From: Polynucleobacter sp. JS-JIR-II-50
Lineage (GTDB): Bacteria > Pseudomonadota > Gammaproteobacteria > Burkholderiales > Burkholderiaceae
Direction: 5' to 3'
Length of the DNA stretch: 64,000 nucleotides
NCBI RefSeq assembly: GCF_018687895.1
Contig: NZ_CP061307.1
Span: forward strand, 1,261,948-1,325,947
Each line of letters opens with the position of its first letter. Position 1 is the first letter of the stretch. The position numbers and the translations under genes were made by a program. Below are positions 35,766 through 44,262 of the stretch, piece after piece. The notes beneath the pieces are model-generated. The model was not told where the DNA came from, ran no database searches, and worked only from the letters and a program-made list of their open reading frames with translations.

Positions 35766-36917
35766 TTACTGCCCTAACTTACGCTGCTTCTTAGCATAGA
35801 GACTATCTTCCCAGAGAACCCATTTGCCATCTTGCGCAACATACTTAGAGATCAAAGGAACAATGTTTTGACGATGATCATCAAAACTGACTTTGCCAAT
35901 AATCGTTTCTACGTTTTGGGTGTTATTTAAAAGATCCATGACCTTCTTGCGATTAGGGCCTGCCTTTTCAATTGCAGCCATGATCAAATTAGTCGCGGTA
36001 TAGGCAAAAGGACCGTAAGCTTCAGGCGCATCTGGATACTTTTGTTGTGAATACTTGGCAATGAACTCAAGTCCACCTGGGAGTTTTTCCCATGGCGCAC
36101 CCTCAATGAAAGACAAAGAGCCTTCAGATAATTTACCTAAGCCCTCGATGTAAGCATCAGACTTAATTCCGGAGGTTCCTTCAAATACCGCCTTGATACC
36201 CAAGCGATCCATTTGTGTACGGATACGAATACCAATTGGTGTGAGGCCACCAAAGTAAACCACTTCAGGGTTCAATTGCTTAATTTTGGTTAATTCGGCA
36301 GTGAAGTCTTGCTGATCAGCAGTGACGCCAAAGGTACCTAAGATCTGGCCGCCATTTTTAGTCAGGAACTGAGAGAAATACTTATTGTGACCTTTGCCGT
36401 AATCGGTAGTGTCATGAATGATGACCCACTTCTTGTAGCCTAAGCCAGTTAAGAATTTGGCTGCCACTTCATTTTGATTAATCATCGTACCGTTTACACG
36501 ATGAATCTCTTTATAGTCATTGCCATAAGTGATTTCAGGTAGAACGGCACCCCACACCATGACTGGCAATCCAAACTTGTGATAAACGTCGACAGTACTC
36601 ATTGCGACTGCTGAGCAGTAATGAGTTACACCCGCGATGATGGAGCTATCTGACGCAATTTTGGTAGCAACTTGAACGCCAACGTTTGGCTTGCACTCAT
36701 CATCTGCAGTAACCAATTCATACTTATATTTAGCATTCGGGTCTTGGTTTTTGAGGCGAACCGCTAGATCAGCAGAGTTACGACCACCAATACCATTTGC
36801 GGAAACACCTCCGGTCAATGGCCCAATGTAGGCAATCTTGACCGTATCTTTAGCCGATACAGAAAAAGAAAGGCTGGAACACAAAGCAAGAAGCAAGCCA
36901 GATACAAGTGACTTCAT
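35766..36917 (-). CDS. Periplasmic amino-acid-type ABC substrate-binding protein (LivK-like)
   Basis: 383-residue protein with a signal peptide (MKSLVSGLLLALCSSLSFSVSA) and the two-lobe Leu/Ile/Val-binding fold: IAYIGPLTGG, NSADLAVRLKNQD, DDECKPNVGVQVATKI and VIIHDTTDYGKGH. First gene of the operon livK-H-M-G-F-argE. AGGAG lies eight bases before the ATG. The pocket specificity cannot be read from sequence; the linked M20 deacylase argues for an acylated amino acid or small peptide. Two related palindromes lie in its upstream region. Confidence 0.92.
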   Translation of the reverse strand: MKSLVSGLLLALCSSLSFSVSAKDTVKIAYIGPLTGGVSANGIGGRNSADLAVRLKNQDPNAKYKYELVTADDECKPNVGVQVATKIASDSSIIAGVTHYCSAVAMSTVDVYHKFGLPVMVWGAVLPEITYGNDYKEIHRVNGTMINQNEVAAKFLTGLGYKKWVIIHDTTDYGKGHNKYFSQFLTKNGGQILGTFGVTADQQDFTAELTKIKQLNPEVVYFGGLTPIGIRIRTQMDRLGIKAVFEGTSGIKSDAYIEGLGKLSEGSLSFIEGAPWEKLPGGLEFIAKYSQQKYPDAPEAYGPFAYTATNLIMAAIEKAGPNRKKVMDLLNNTQNVETIIGKVSFDDHRQNIVPLISKYVAQDGKWVLWEDSLYAKKQRKLGQ

Positions 36918-36974
36918 GTTGAATCTCCTATTTATTAGTATGAACTGCTATTTTCAAACCAGTGTAGCAAGGTT

Positions 36975-37021
36975 TTGTATACAAGATATTGACTGGGATC
37001 ATTAGGATATCTTTGTACAAA
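36975..37021. promoter_or_regulatory. Pair of palindromes upstream of the ABC operon, GntR/FadR-type candidate sites
   Basis: TTGTATACAA (36975-36984) and TTTGTACAAA (37012-37021) are two perfect 10-base palindromes whose centres are 37 bases apart. They sit about 58-105 bases upstream of the livK-like start. TTGTATACAA is close to the TNGTNNNACNA type of operator of the FadR branch of GntR regulators. No GntR gene is in the window, so the regulator is unknown. The 218-base gap also contains the lrgA promoter. Confidence 0.35.
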
Positions 37022-37073
37022 TCAAATTTAACTCAAGAAGATATGGTGAGACCCCAGAAAAACCCCTCCTTTG

Positions 37074-37086
37074 GTGCCTCAGGCAC
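37074..37086. promoter_or_regulatory. Palindrome overlapping the likely lrgA promoter
   Basis: GTGCCT-C-AGGCAC is a perfect 13-base inverted repeat. It overlaps a possible -35 (TTGGTG, 37072) spaced 18 bases from TTATAT, 50-62 bases before the lrgA start. Position suits an operator. No regulator was seen next to it. Confidence 0.3.
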
Positions 37087-37135
37087 TGAGATGGTTATAT
37101 GAGCACTCTATTCACGCAGGCGGTAAGATAGGAGC

Positions 37136-37483
37136 ATGATTTTTGGCCTTGTACAAATCCTTCTCTTTCAAAGCCTGGGTGAACTTGTTTCTAAGTTCCT
37201 TTTGCCGACGCTCCCTGGTCCGGTCATTGGATTAGTTCTCTTGGTGCTGTGGCTTGTTTTGCGCAAAGGAATTAATTCCGACCTAGCTATGGTGGGTGAT
37301 GGCTTTAGTCAATACCTTGGGCTTCTCTTTGTTCCAGCTGCCGTTGGCGTGGTGCTTTTCTTGCCCCAGCTCAAAGCAAATGCATGGGCCATTATTAGCG
37401 CCCTCATTGGTAGCGTCATCCTCACTATTGCCTCTAGCGCATTAGTCGCTCGTTTATTGAGTAAGAAAGAATCTCATGAGTGA
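37136..37483 (+). CDS. lrgA: CidA/LrgA family protein
   Basis: 115-residue small membrane protein with four helices. LPGPVIGLVLLVLWL and YLGLLFVPAAVGVV are the typical LrgA/CidA (holin-like) core. The pair LrgA-LrgB modulates murein hydrolase activity in Gram-positives and takes part in pyruvate or glycolate-type export in others. In proteobacteria the role is uncertain. Start ATG at 37136, with GGAG close before it. Overlaps lrgB by eight bases. Confidence 0.9.
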   Translation: MIFGLVQILLFQSLGELVSKFLLPTLPGPVIGLVLLVLWLVLRKGINSDLAMVGDGFSQYLGLLFVPAAVGVVLFLPQLKANAWAIISALIGSVILTIASSALVARLLSKKESHE

Positions 37484-38204
37484 AAAGCACTCTATCGTCG
37501 AGATTTGGGTTTACTTATCGGGTAGCCCGCTTTTTGCCTTATTCATTACGCTGGCGGCTTATCAAATTGGGCTCAGTATTTATAAGGCCAGCCATCAGAA
37601 TCCATTGGCCAATCCAGTAGCAATTGCCATTCTGATTGTGGCAAGCACGATTCAATTTATTGAAATGCCCTACTCAACCTATTTTGAGGGAGCTCAGTTT
37701 ATTCACTTTTTATTAGGATCGGCGACAGTATCTTTAGCTATCCCCATCTATAGAGGGTTGAGTAGCCTTAAAGGAAGATCGCTCCCTTTAATTGCCTCGC
37801 TATGCACGGGTGGATTGGCGTCAATCATCAGTGCGGTAGGCATTGCTACTGTGCTCGGGGCGGACTCCAGCATTACTGGAGCAATGTATCCCAAATCAGT
37901 CACAGCACCAATTGCCATGGGTATTGCAGAACGTATTGGCGTCTCACCCACTCTAACGGCCATCTTTGCCGTGAGCACCGGAATACTAGGTGCTATTTTG
38001 GCACCCTTTGTATTGAACGCATTGGGTATGAAAGCTTGGTGGCAAAGAGGTTTTGCCATTGGCATTGGTGCTCACGGCATCGGCACCTCACGTGCATTTA
38101 GCATTCATCCTGAAGCAGGAACATACGCCAGTCTGGCGATGGGCATGAATGGCGTTGTCAGCGCAGTAGCAATTCCTGTGATCTATCACTTATTTAACAA
38201 GTGA
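37476..38204 (+). CDS. lrgB: LrgB family protein
   Basis: 242-residue polytopic membrane protein with about seven helices. The LrgB signature is visible in SVTAPIAMGIAERIG, FAVSTGILGAILAPFVLNALGM and GIGAHGIGTSRAFSIHPEAG. It forms a two-gene unit with lrgA. Its stop lies within a strong hairpin terminator, so this unit ends here. Confidence 0.92.
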   Translation: MSEKHSIVEIWVYLSGSPLFALFITLAAYQIGLSIYKASHQNPLANPVAIAILIVASTIQFIEMPYSTYFEGAQFIHFLLGSATVSLAIPIYRGLSSLKGRSLPLIASLCTGGLASIISAVGIATVLGADSSITGAMYPKSVTAPIAMGIAERIGVSPTLTAIFAVSTGILGAILAPFVLNALGMKAWWQRGFAIGIGAHGIGTSRAFSIHPEAGTYASLAMGMNGVVSAVAIPVIYHLFNK

Positions 38205-38221
38205 TAGATCTCTGTTTTTTT
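38180..38221 (+). terminator. Rho-independent terminator overlapping the lrgB stop
   Basis: Perfect 12-base stem GATCTATCACTT / AAGTGATAGATC with a seven-base loop, followed by seven T at 38215-38221. The stem begins inside the last codons of lrgB (stop 38202-38204), so the terminator and the coding end share sequence. Confidence 0.9.
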
Positions 38222-38228
38222 AATCCGC

Positions 38229-39578
38229 TTATGTAATCTGCATCGCTACATCAATAGCATCGCCTAAAACGCTACACAGAAATTCCACTTCTTCAGGCTT
38301 GGAGATAAATGGGGGGCCTACGGCAATAGCGTCACCCGCCACCCTTACCAAAGCACCTCTTTCGATGCAGGCCTCCAGCACCTTCATGGAACGAAGACCA
38401 GGCTTTCCTGGAACAGGGTCAAGCTCAACAGCGCCAGATAAACCAAAGTTGCGAATATCCAAAATGCCAGACTTACCCTTTAGGGCATGAAGTCCATTTT
38501 CTAAAACAGGTTCTAGTGCTCGAGCCCGATTGACCAAATCATCAGACTCAAAGATATCGAGCACTGCATGGCCTGCAGCCGCAGGTATCGGATGACCTGA
38601 GTAGGTATAGCCATGGAAAAATTCAATCGCTTGCTCTTGCCCACCATTCGAAATAATGTTGTCGTAAATATCTCCACGCACAATCACGCCACCCATTGGA
38701 ATCACACCATTCGTAATCCCTTTAGCAAATGTAATCATGTCGGGTATCACGCCAAAACGATCTGCGCCGAAGTTTGCGCCTAAGCGACCAAAGCCGGTAA
38801 TCACCTCATCAAAGATCAGCAAAATACCGTGCTTAGTACAGATCTCACGAATCTTTTGTAAATAGCCATCCGGTGGCACTATTACTCCGGTTGATCCCTG
38901 CACAGGCTCCATGATGACAGCGGCAATCGTATTGGCATCATGGAGAGCAACAATCTTTTCTAACTCTTCTGCCAAATGCGCCCCCCACTTTGGTTGCCCT
39001 TTTGAGAAAGCCATCTGCGAGAGATTTAATGTATGAGGCAAATGATCTACACCGGGCATCATCATGCTGGCAAACATCTTGCGATTGGCGACCATACCAC
39101 CCACCGATATACCAGCGATACCAACGCCGTGATAAGCGCGATCTCGTCCAATTAGTCGAATACGGGATGCATTGCCCATTACTCGGTGATAACCAATGGC
39201 GATCTTCAATGCAGTATCAACCGCCTCAGAACCAGAGTTGGTAAAAAATACCTTGTCCAATCCCTCTGGCGCCATCTTCGCAATTCGACTAGCCAAGCTA
39301 AAAGTTGTTTCACTGGCCATCTGAAATGCAGGGCAATAATCCATCGTTTCAAACTGCTTTTGAATAGCTGCACCAATACGTGGATCAGCATGCCCCAATG
39401 GAGAGCACCACAGCCCAGATAAACCATCAAATAGCTTACGACCCTGATCATCAAAGTAGTAAGCTCCCTTAGCTGACTGCATGATCTTCGGATGGTGCTG
39501 AAAGTAGCGGTTAGGTGTAAATGGCAGCCAATAAGCTGACATATCAATTCCGCTGGTTGTTTTGTTCATTGTTGTCAT
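38229..39578 (-). CDS. Class III PLP aminotransferase, omega-amino acid:pyruvate type
   Basis: 449-residue fold-type I aminotransferase. The phosphate-binding SGSEAVDTALK, the RAYHGVG motif, the PLP Asp/Ile strand ILLIFDEVITGFGR, and the Schiff-base lysine in ITFAKGITNG are all present. It resembles beta-alanine or omega-amino acid:pyruvate transaminase (SAYWLPFTPNRYF, GLWCSPLGH). It would move an amino group from a primary amine or beta-alanine to pyruvate. Converges on lrgB and is divergent from the Bug binding protein, with which it may share regulation in the 80-base gap. Confidence 0.9.
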   Translation of the reverse strand: MTTMNKTTSGIDMSAYWLPFTPNRYFQHHPKIMQSAKGAYYFDDQGRKLFDGLSGLWCSPLGHADPRIGAAIQKQFETMDYCPAFQMASETTFSLASRIAKMAPEGLDKVFFTNSGSEAVDTALKIAIGYHRVMGNASRIRLIGRDRAYHGVGIAGISVGGMVANRKMFASMMMPGVDHLPHTLNLSQMAFSKGQPKWGAHLAEELEKIVALHDANTIAAVIMEPVQGSTGVIVPPDGYLQKIREICTKHGILLIFDEVITGFGRLGANFGADRFGVIPDMITFAKGITNGVIPMGGVIVRGDIYDNIISNGGQEQAIEFFHGYTYSGHPIPAAAGHAVLDIFESDDLVNRARALEPVLENGLHALKGKSGILDIRNFGLSGAVELDPVPGKPGLRSMKVLEACIERGALVRVAGDAIAVGPPFISKPEEVEFLCSVLGDAIDVAMQIT

Positions 39579-39658
39579 GCGTTTCTCTATTTGATCTTTT
39601 TAAAACTAGATTCTGAATTTCCAATACTATATTACTCATCTCACTATCGGATCATTAA

Positions 39659-40639
39659 ATGCACTATTTCAAATCTCTCATCCTTGGCTCCTTAGGACTT
39701 TTGACTTTAAGTAACACGGCTCTTGCCGCCTCCGATACAGATTGGCCTAAAAAACCGATTGTTGCGATTGTGTCCTTTCCTGCAGGCGGATCTACTGATA
39801 TCTTTGCGCGCAGCGTGACGGCCCCACTGGCGGAAGCATTGGGTCAATCCATCGTTGTCGAAAACAAACCAGGCGCTGGTGGAATGATTGGCTTACAAGC
39901 CGCTGCTAAAGCCGCTCCGGATGGCTACACCATCAACATTAGTGCGCTGACAAATCAATCGATTTCTTCAGCCCTATTTAAAAATCCGCCGGCTGACTTG
40001 CAGAAAGATTTTGTTCCGGTGGCATTAATTGGAACAATCCCCCACCTAATCGTGGTGAATCCATCTGTACCAGCCAAAAATCTTCCTGAACTCATTGCAT
40101 TCATCAAGTCTAAAAAGGGTGACTTTAATTACGCATCCCAAGGTAATGGCAGCCTCTCCCACTTAGAATCCACTTTGTTTATGCAGCGTATTGGAGCAAC
40201 GGGAACGCATATCCCTTATAAGGGCAGCAGCTTTGCTTTGCCTGATTTGATTGCGGGCAACACCCTCATGATGTTTGACAGCGTGACCGCTTCATTGCCC
40301 CACATTCAGAGTGGCAAGCTACGCCCGATTGCTATCGCTGCAGCAGAACGCTCTCCTTTAATGCCCAATGTTCCCACTCTCGGACAAGATGGCATGAAGC
40401 AGTTTGATGTAGAAAACTTCTATGCGATTTATGTTCCCAAAGGAACATCTCCAGTAATCATTGCAAAATTAGAAAAAGAAATCCGTAAAATTCTCACGAA
40501 TCCCGATTTCAAAGCGCGTATGGCAGCACAAGGTATTCACCCTCAGTTTGCAAACTCTGAGAAATTATCTGAAATTACTGCAAGCGAAGCTAGTAAATGG
40601 GAGAAGGTAGTAAAGTCAGCGAATGTTAAAGTTGATTAA
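39659..40639 (+). CDS. Tripartite tricarboxylate transporter (Bug-type) substrate-binding protein
   Basis: 326-residue periplasmic protein with a signal peptide ending ALAAS. The TctC/Bug fold is identified by FPAGGSTDIFARSV, VVENKPGAGGMIG, DGYTINISAL and NYASQGNGS. Bug proteins in Burkholderiales are numerous and often orphan, lacking TctA/TctB as here. It is followed 22 bases later by the gamma-glutamyltransferase-like gene, so its ligand may be a product or substrate of that enzyme. No strong ribosome site was seen at ATG 39659. Confidence 0.92.
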   Translation: MHYFKSLILGSLGLLTLSNTALAASDTDWPKKPIVAIVSFPAGGSTDIFARSVTAPLAEALGQSIVVENKPGAGGMIGLQAAAKAAPDGYTINISALTNQSISSALFKNPPADLQKDFVPVALIGTIPHLIVVNPSVPAKNLPELIAFIKSKKGDFNYASQGNGSLSHLESTLFMQRIGATGTHIPYKGSSFALPDLIAGNTLMMFDSVTASLPHIQSGKLRPIAIAAAERSPLMPNVPTLGQDGMKQFDVENFYAIYVPKGTSPVIIAKLEKEIRKILTNPDFKARMAAQGIHPQFANSEKLSEITASEASKWEKVVKSANVKVD

Positions 40640-40661
40640 GCCGTTAAATAGATAAGTCCTT

Positions 40662-42248
40662 ATGTTGATATCCCCTCCTTTTGGTAGTCGCGCACCTGTT
40701 TTAGCCAAAAACACTGTTGCGAGCTCTCAACCACTGGCCACTCAGGCTGGTATTGAAGCTCTTCAGAGTGGCGGCAATGCAGTTGATGCGGCACTTGCAA
40801 CTGCAATCACACTCACCGTTGTTGAACCTACAATGAACGGCATTGGTGGAGATGGTTTTGCAATTCTTTGGGATGGTCAGAAGATACATGGCCTAAATGC
40901 TTCAGGACGTGCTCCTGCCGCTTGGAAGCCGGAGTATTTTGCTGGTAAATCCGCAATGGATCTCATTGGCTGGAATACAGTCACTGTCCCCGGCATGGTT
41001 GCTGGTTGGATCGAGCTCTCCAGAAAGTTTGGCAAGCTGCCCTTTGCTCAATTGTTTAAACGTGCGATCGACTATGCGGAAAATGGTTTTCCGGTTTCGC
41101 CTGTGATTGCCCGTCAGTGGCGTGAAGCCATTCCAATCCTGAAGAACCAACCTGGTTTTGTAGAGTCGTTTTTAATTGATGGCAAAGCACCTCAAGCGGG
41201 ACAAATCTGGAAATATCCCGCACAAGCCAAAACTCTGAAAGAAATTGCCGCTACAGAAGGCGATTCTTTTTATAAAGGTCCGCTTGCACAGAGTATGGTG
41301 GACTTTGCTCAAGCTACTGGCGGTTGCTTCACTATGCAAGACTTCGCTGATAACCAGCCGGAATGGGTTGAGCCTTTAGCCTTCGATTATGGTGATTACA
41401 CTCTCCATGAAATTCCACCAAACGGATCTGGTATTGCCGCTCAAATTGCCTTAGGTATTTTGCAGGCAGCCAATGTGAAGCAGTACCCAGCTAATTCAGC
41501 GCAACGTATTCACTTACAAATTGAAGCTATGCGGATGGCTTTTGCAGATGTCTATGCCTACGTTTCAGATGCACGTTCTATGCAAATGCCAGTGAGCTCT
41601 CTTTTAAATAGAGATTACTTGGCCAGTCGCGCAGCCATGATTGATCACAATAAGGCTGGTAGCTATGGACCCGGAGATCCGCATTCTGGTGGCACTGTTT
41701 ACTTGTGCGCCGCCGATGAATCCGGCATGATGATTTCATACATTCAATCGAACTTCAAAGGCTTTGGTTCTGGAGTAGTCGCTCCAGGCGGTATTGCTTT
41801 TCATAATCGCGGCATGAGCTTCAGATTAGAGGATGGACACCCCAATCAAGTCGCGCCAGGCAAGCAACCTTTTCACACGATTCTTCCCGCCTTCCTCACC
41901 AAGGATGGCAAACCTACTATGGCATTCGGCGTCATGGGTGGCAATATGCAACCGCAGGGCCATATTCAATTTGTGATGCGCTTTGTAGATGAATACCTCA
42001 ATCCACAAGCCTGTTCTGATGCGCCCCGTTGGCGTATTGATGATGTAGGCAAGTTAACCGTTGAAGCAGCGATGCCCCAAAGTGTCGTTGATGGATTGAA
42101 AGCACTAGGACATGAGGTTGCTGTACAACCAGCAAACAGCTTGGACTTTGGTAGCGCACAAGCAATTGCCAAGCTCTCAGAAGATGCCGACTCTGCTTTT
42201 ATTGCTGGCAGCGATCACCGTAGAGATGGATTGGCAGCTGGCTTCTAA
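40662..42248 (+). CDS. Gamma-glutamyltransferase family enzyme, cytoplasmic type
   Basis: 528-residue Ntn hydrolase of the Ggt/cephalosporin-acylase-like family. Self-cleavage should occur before the Thr in HSGGTVYLCAADE. Substrate-site features include NAVDAALATAI, NGIGGDGFAI, SNFKGFGSGV and GGNMQPQGH. It has no signal peptide, unlike classical periplasmic Ggt, so it probably works in the cytoplasm on an imported gamma-glutamyl or related amide. Downstream of the Bug protein in the same direction. Converges on mazF. Confidence 0.88.
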   Translation: MLISPPFGSRAPVLAKNTVASSQPLATQAGIEALQSGGNAVDAALATAITLTVVEPTMNGIGGDGFAILWDGQKIHGLNASGRAPAAWKPEYFAGKSAMDLIGWNTVTVPGMVAGWIELSRKFGKLPFAQLFKRAIDYAENGFPVSPVIARQWREAIPILKNQPGFVESFLIDGKAPQAGQIWKYPAQAKTLKEIAATEGDSFYKGPLAQSMVDFAQATGGCFTMQDFADNQPEWVEPLAFDYGDYTLHEIPPNGSGIAAQIALGILQAANVKQYPANSAQRIHLQIEAMRMAFADVYAYVSDARSMQMPVSSLLNRDYLASRAAMIDHNKAGSYGPGDPHSGGTVYLCAADESGMMISYIQSNFKGFGSGVVAPGGIAFHNRGMSFRLEDGHPNQVAPGKQPFHTILPAFLTKDGKPTMAFGVMGGNMQPQGHIQFVMRFVDEYLNPQACSDAPRWRIDDVGKLTVEAAMPQSVVDGLKALGHEVAVQPANSLDFGSAQAIAKLSEDADSAFIAGSDHRRDGLAAGF

Positions 42249-42256
42249 TAAAGAAG

Positions 42257-42595
42257 CTAAATAGCAAAAGCCTCTTGTAGCACGCCAAGGCTGGCAGATA
42301 GGGTTTTTGGATTGCTCTTGCCCACTTTCTTGACCAAGCGCGCTTTATCAACAGCTCTGATTTGATCTAAAAGAATTAGTCCCTTCTTGCCATCGTGCGT
42401 AATAGGAACCCGAAAGCCCGCAGGTCTACCCTTGCTAGTCATGGGCGCAACAATTACAGTGCGCAAATGATCATTTAACTCTTGAGGTGATACAACAATA
42501 CAAGGACGTGTTTTTTTAATTTCACTTCCGATCGTAGGATCTAAATTGATAAGCCAAATTTCTCCACGAGAAACGATGCTCTTTACCAAACCCAA
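42257..42595 (-). CDS. mazF: MazF/PemK family endoribonuclease toxin
   Basis: 112-residue toxin that cleaves mRNA at short motifs. The family pattern is clear: RGEIWLINLDPTIGSEIKKTRP, CIVVSPQELN, VIVAPMTSK, and the C-terminal LLDQIRAVDKARLVKKVGK. No Met start: translation probably begins at TTG 42589 or 42595, inside the mazE end. TTG 42589 has GGGG at a better spacing. Overlap with mazE of 7 to 13 bases suggests translational coupling and low toxin dose. Confidence 0.9.
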   Translation of the reverse strand: MGLVKSIVSRGEIWLINLDPTIGSEIKKTRPCIVVSPQELNDHLRTVIVAPMTSKGRPAGFRVPITHDGKKGLILLDQIRAVDKARLVKKVGKSNPKTLSASLGVLQEAFAI

Positions 42596-42873
42596 TCCCC
42601 GTCTTCTTCGTCTGCAAAATCTCCAAGCACCAACTTATCCTCGCCAACCTTTGCAAGGCTTTGGGCATCTTGAGCCCAAAGCTCTCTCACAGTATTTTTA
42701 GGCTTACTTAAAATAATTTTTTCTCCGTCGACCGACATCTCAACAATCTCCTTTATTCCAGATTGTTCAAGAATAATCTTTGGAATAACCACGCCTTTAG
42801 AGTTGCCAATAGCTCGAATAGCTACCTGCAGTGGTGCTCTACTTTCAGCATTGGATTTATGGTTCTTATTCAT
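42583..42873 (-). CDS. mazE: AbrB/MazE-type antitoxin
   Basis: 96-residue antitoxin from ATG 42873. The swapped-hairpin AbrB/SpoVT DNA-binding domain is at about 14-60 (QVAIRAIGNSKGVVIPKIILEQSGI). The C-terminal tail, acidic with aromatic residues (LGDFADEEDGDWVW), should wrap around MazF. A longer form starting at TTG 42912 would run through the palindromic operator and promoter, so it is rejected. It should repress its own promoter, alone or with MazF. Confidence 0.88.
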   Translation of the reverse strand: MNKNHKSNAESRAPLQVAIRAIGNSKGVVIPKIILEQSGIKEIVEMSVDGEKIILSKPKNTVRELWAQDAQSLAKVGEDKLVLGDFADEEDGDWVW

Positions 42874-42874
42874 A

Positions 42875-42912
42875 GTAATAACAATGTTATTACATAAGTC
42901 GGCAGACGTCAA
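42875..42912 (-). promoter_or_regulatory. mazEF promoter with palindromic operator, near-leaderless
   Basis: On the minus strand TTGACG (-35, 42912-42907) is followed by a 17-base spacer and TAACAT (-10, 42889-42884). A perfect 19-base palindrome GTAATAACA-A-TGTTATTAC (42875-42893) covers the -10 and reaches to two bases before the mazE ATG. With the usual start-site distance, the mRNA would begin about four bases before the ATG. No ribosome site is visible. This predicts MazE autorepression and a leaderless message. Confidence 0.6.
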
Positions 42913-42930
42913 ATAAGAAAAAAAATAGCC

Positions 42931-44259
42931 TTATTTAGAAGGCAAGCAATTCAGATAGAAACGCTTGATCTCCTGATCGCAGCTGACATCTCTGGGCTCA
43001 ATCGGCCGCTGTAAAGAAATACCTTCAATTGTTTTACAACGGCTTAGGGCAACATAAACCTGTCCCGAGGCAAATGCGCCTGAGGATAGGTCAACCTTCA
43101 CTTTATCGAGCGTTTTGCCCTGGCTCTTATGAATCGTTACAGCCCAAGCCAGCATGAGCGGTATCTGAAGATAGGTGCCGATGATGCTGGGGGAGATCTT
43201 CCCTGACATCATGTCATGGTCATAGCGATAAGACTCCCACTGATGGCCTGTTACTTCCACTGTATTTGCATAAGGCCCGTTTTGCACCATCACCTTCACC
43301 CTATCTGGCAGCAACTCACGCACTACACCAATAGTGCCATTGACCCAACGCTTAGGAAATCCAGGATCCGTTGCGGTGAACATGACTTTAGCGCCTACCT
43401 TAAGCACTAAATTATTGGGTGAAGGTAAATTGCGTTCGTCGATATTAAATTTACCCGTCGACTGACCTGCGTAGACCTTGCCCTCAACGGTAATAGCGCG
43501 CAAGCCAGCCCCATTGATTTGATCCGCTCTTGCATTTGTAGTGGTCAGAGTAATGGTCTGTTCATCCATCTCAACATCTTTGCGATAGCACTGTGCATTC
43601 AGAGTATCAAGAGCCTCATCAATATCATGATTAATTCGAATGCGATTTAATAAGCCTGCGAAGTGCTCATCCTTTTGACGAAAGATCTTAGAGAGCTCTA
43701 CCATCGTGACATCTTTGCGATGCAAGGCCATAGCGCAAAAGAAATAAGGCCCCTCGTAACCACGCTCTGCTAGGACTTGCATATCAGCACTAGACACCAC
43801 TGGCGGCAGCTGAAACAAATCCCCCACAAACATCACCTGAATGCCGCCAAAGGGCTTGCCTTTTTGCGGACCATTCTCGCGCAGAAATAAATCCATTGCA
43901 TCCACGACATCAGCTCGCACCATCGAGATCTCATCAATGATGAGTAAGCGAATATCTTTATAAAGGCGTTTATCGCGCAGCGGCTTGATATCTTCCTCAG
44001 GGAAAATGAGTCGTGGGGGCAATCTAAAGAAGGAATGAATGGTCACTCCTTTAACCTGGAGCGCGGCAACCCCTGTTGGTGCAACTACCACGACGTTACC
44101 GGGTATGGCTTCTCGTAAATAGCCGATGAGGGTCGTTTTACCAGTGCCCGCTTTACCGCTAACGAAGATGTAAGGATCTTGACGCTCAATAGCCTCAATT
44201 ACCGCTTGGTAATCGGGGGTAATTTCAATTTCAGAAGAATCTACTACGGAATTAGTCAT
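42931..44259 (-). CDS. Pif1/RecD-like superfamily 1 helicase
   Basis: 442-residue ATP-dependent DNA helicase. Walker A GKAGTGKTTLIG, motif Ia APTGVAALQV with TIHSFF, Walker B LLIIDEISMV, motif III VFVGDLFQLPPVV style (FVGDLFQLPPV), motif IV region, and the C-terminal TIHKSQGKTLD and YVALSRC are all present. This is the minimal Pif1-type core found in many bacteria, which resolves G-quadruplexes or R-loops in eukaryotic relatives. It starts three bases after the FGE-like gene's stop. The bacterial role is not established. Confidence 0.9.
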   Translation of the reverse strand: MTNSVVDSSEIEITPDYQAVIEAIERQDPYIFVSGKAGTGKTTLIGYLREAIPGNVVVVAPTGVAALQVKGVTIHSFFRLPPRLIFPEEDIKPLRDKRLYKDIRLLIIDEISMVRADVVDAMDLFLRENGPQKGKPFGGIQVMFVGDLFQLPPVVSSADMQVLAERGYEGPYFFCAMALHRKDVTMVELSKIFRQKDEHFAGLLNRIRINHDIDEALDTLNAQCYRKDVEMDEQTITLTTTNARADQINGAGLRAITVEGKVYAGQSTGKFNIDERNLPSPNNLVLKVGAKVMFTATDPGFPKRWVNGTIGVVRELLPDRVKVMVQNGPYANTVEVTGHQWESYRYDHDMMSGKISPSIIGTYLQIPLMLAWAVTIHKSQGKTLDKVKVDLSSGAFASGQVYVALSRCKTIEGISLQRPIEPRDVSCDQEIKRFYLNCLPSK

Positions 44260-44262
44260 TCC

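Noticed and set aside
39206-39547. 113-codon frame overlapping the aminotransferase
   Set aside because: Shadow of the class III aminotransferase in another frame; no domain, no ribosome site.
42874-42912. Longer MazE start at TTG 42912
   Set aside because: It would translate the promoter and the palindromic operator; the ATG at 42873 gives the usual family length.
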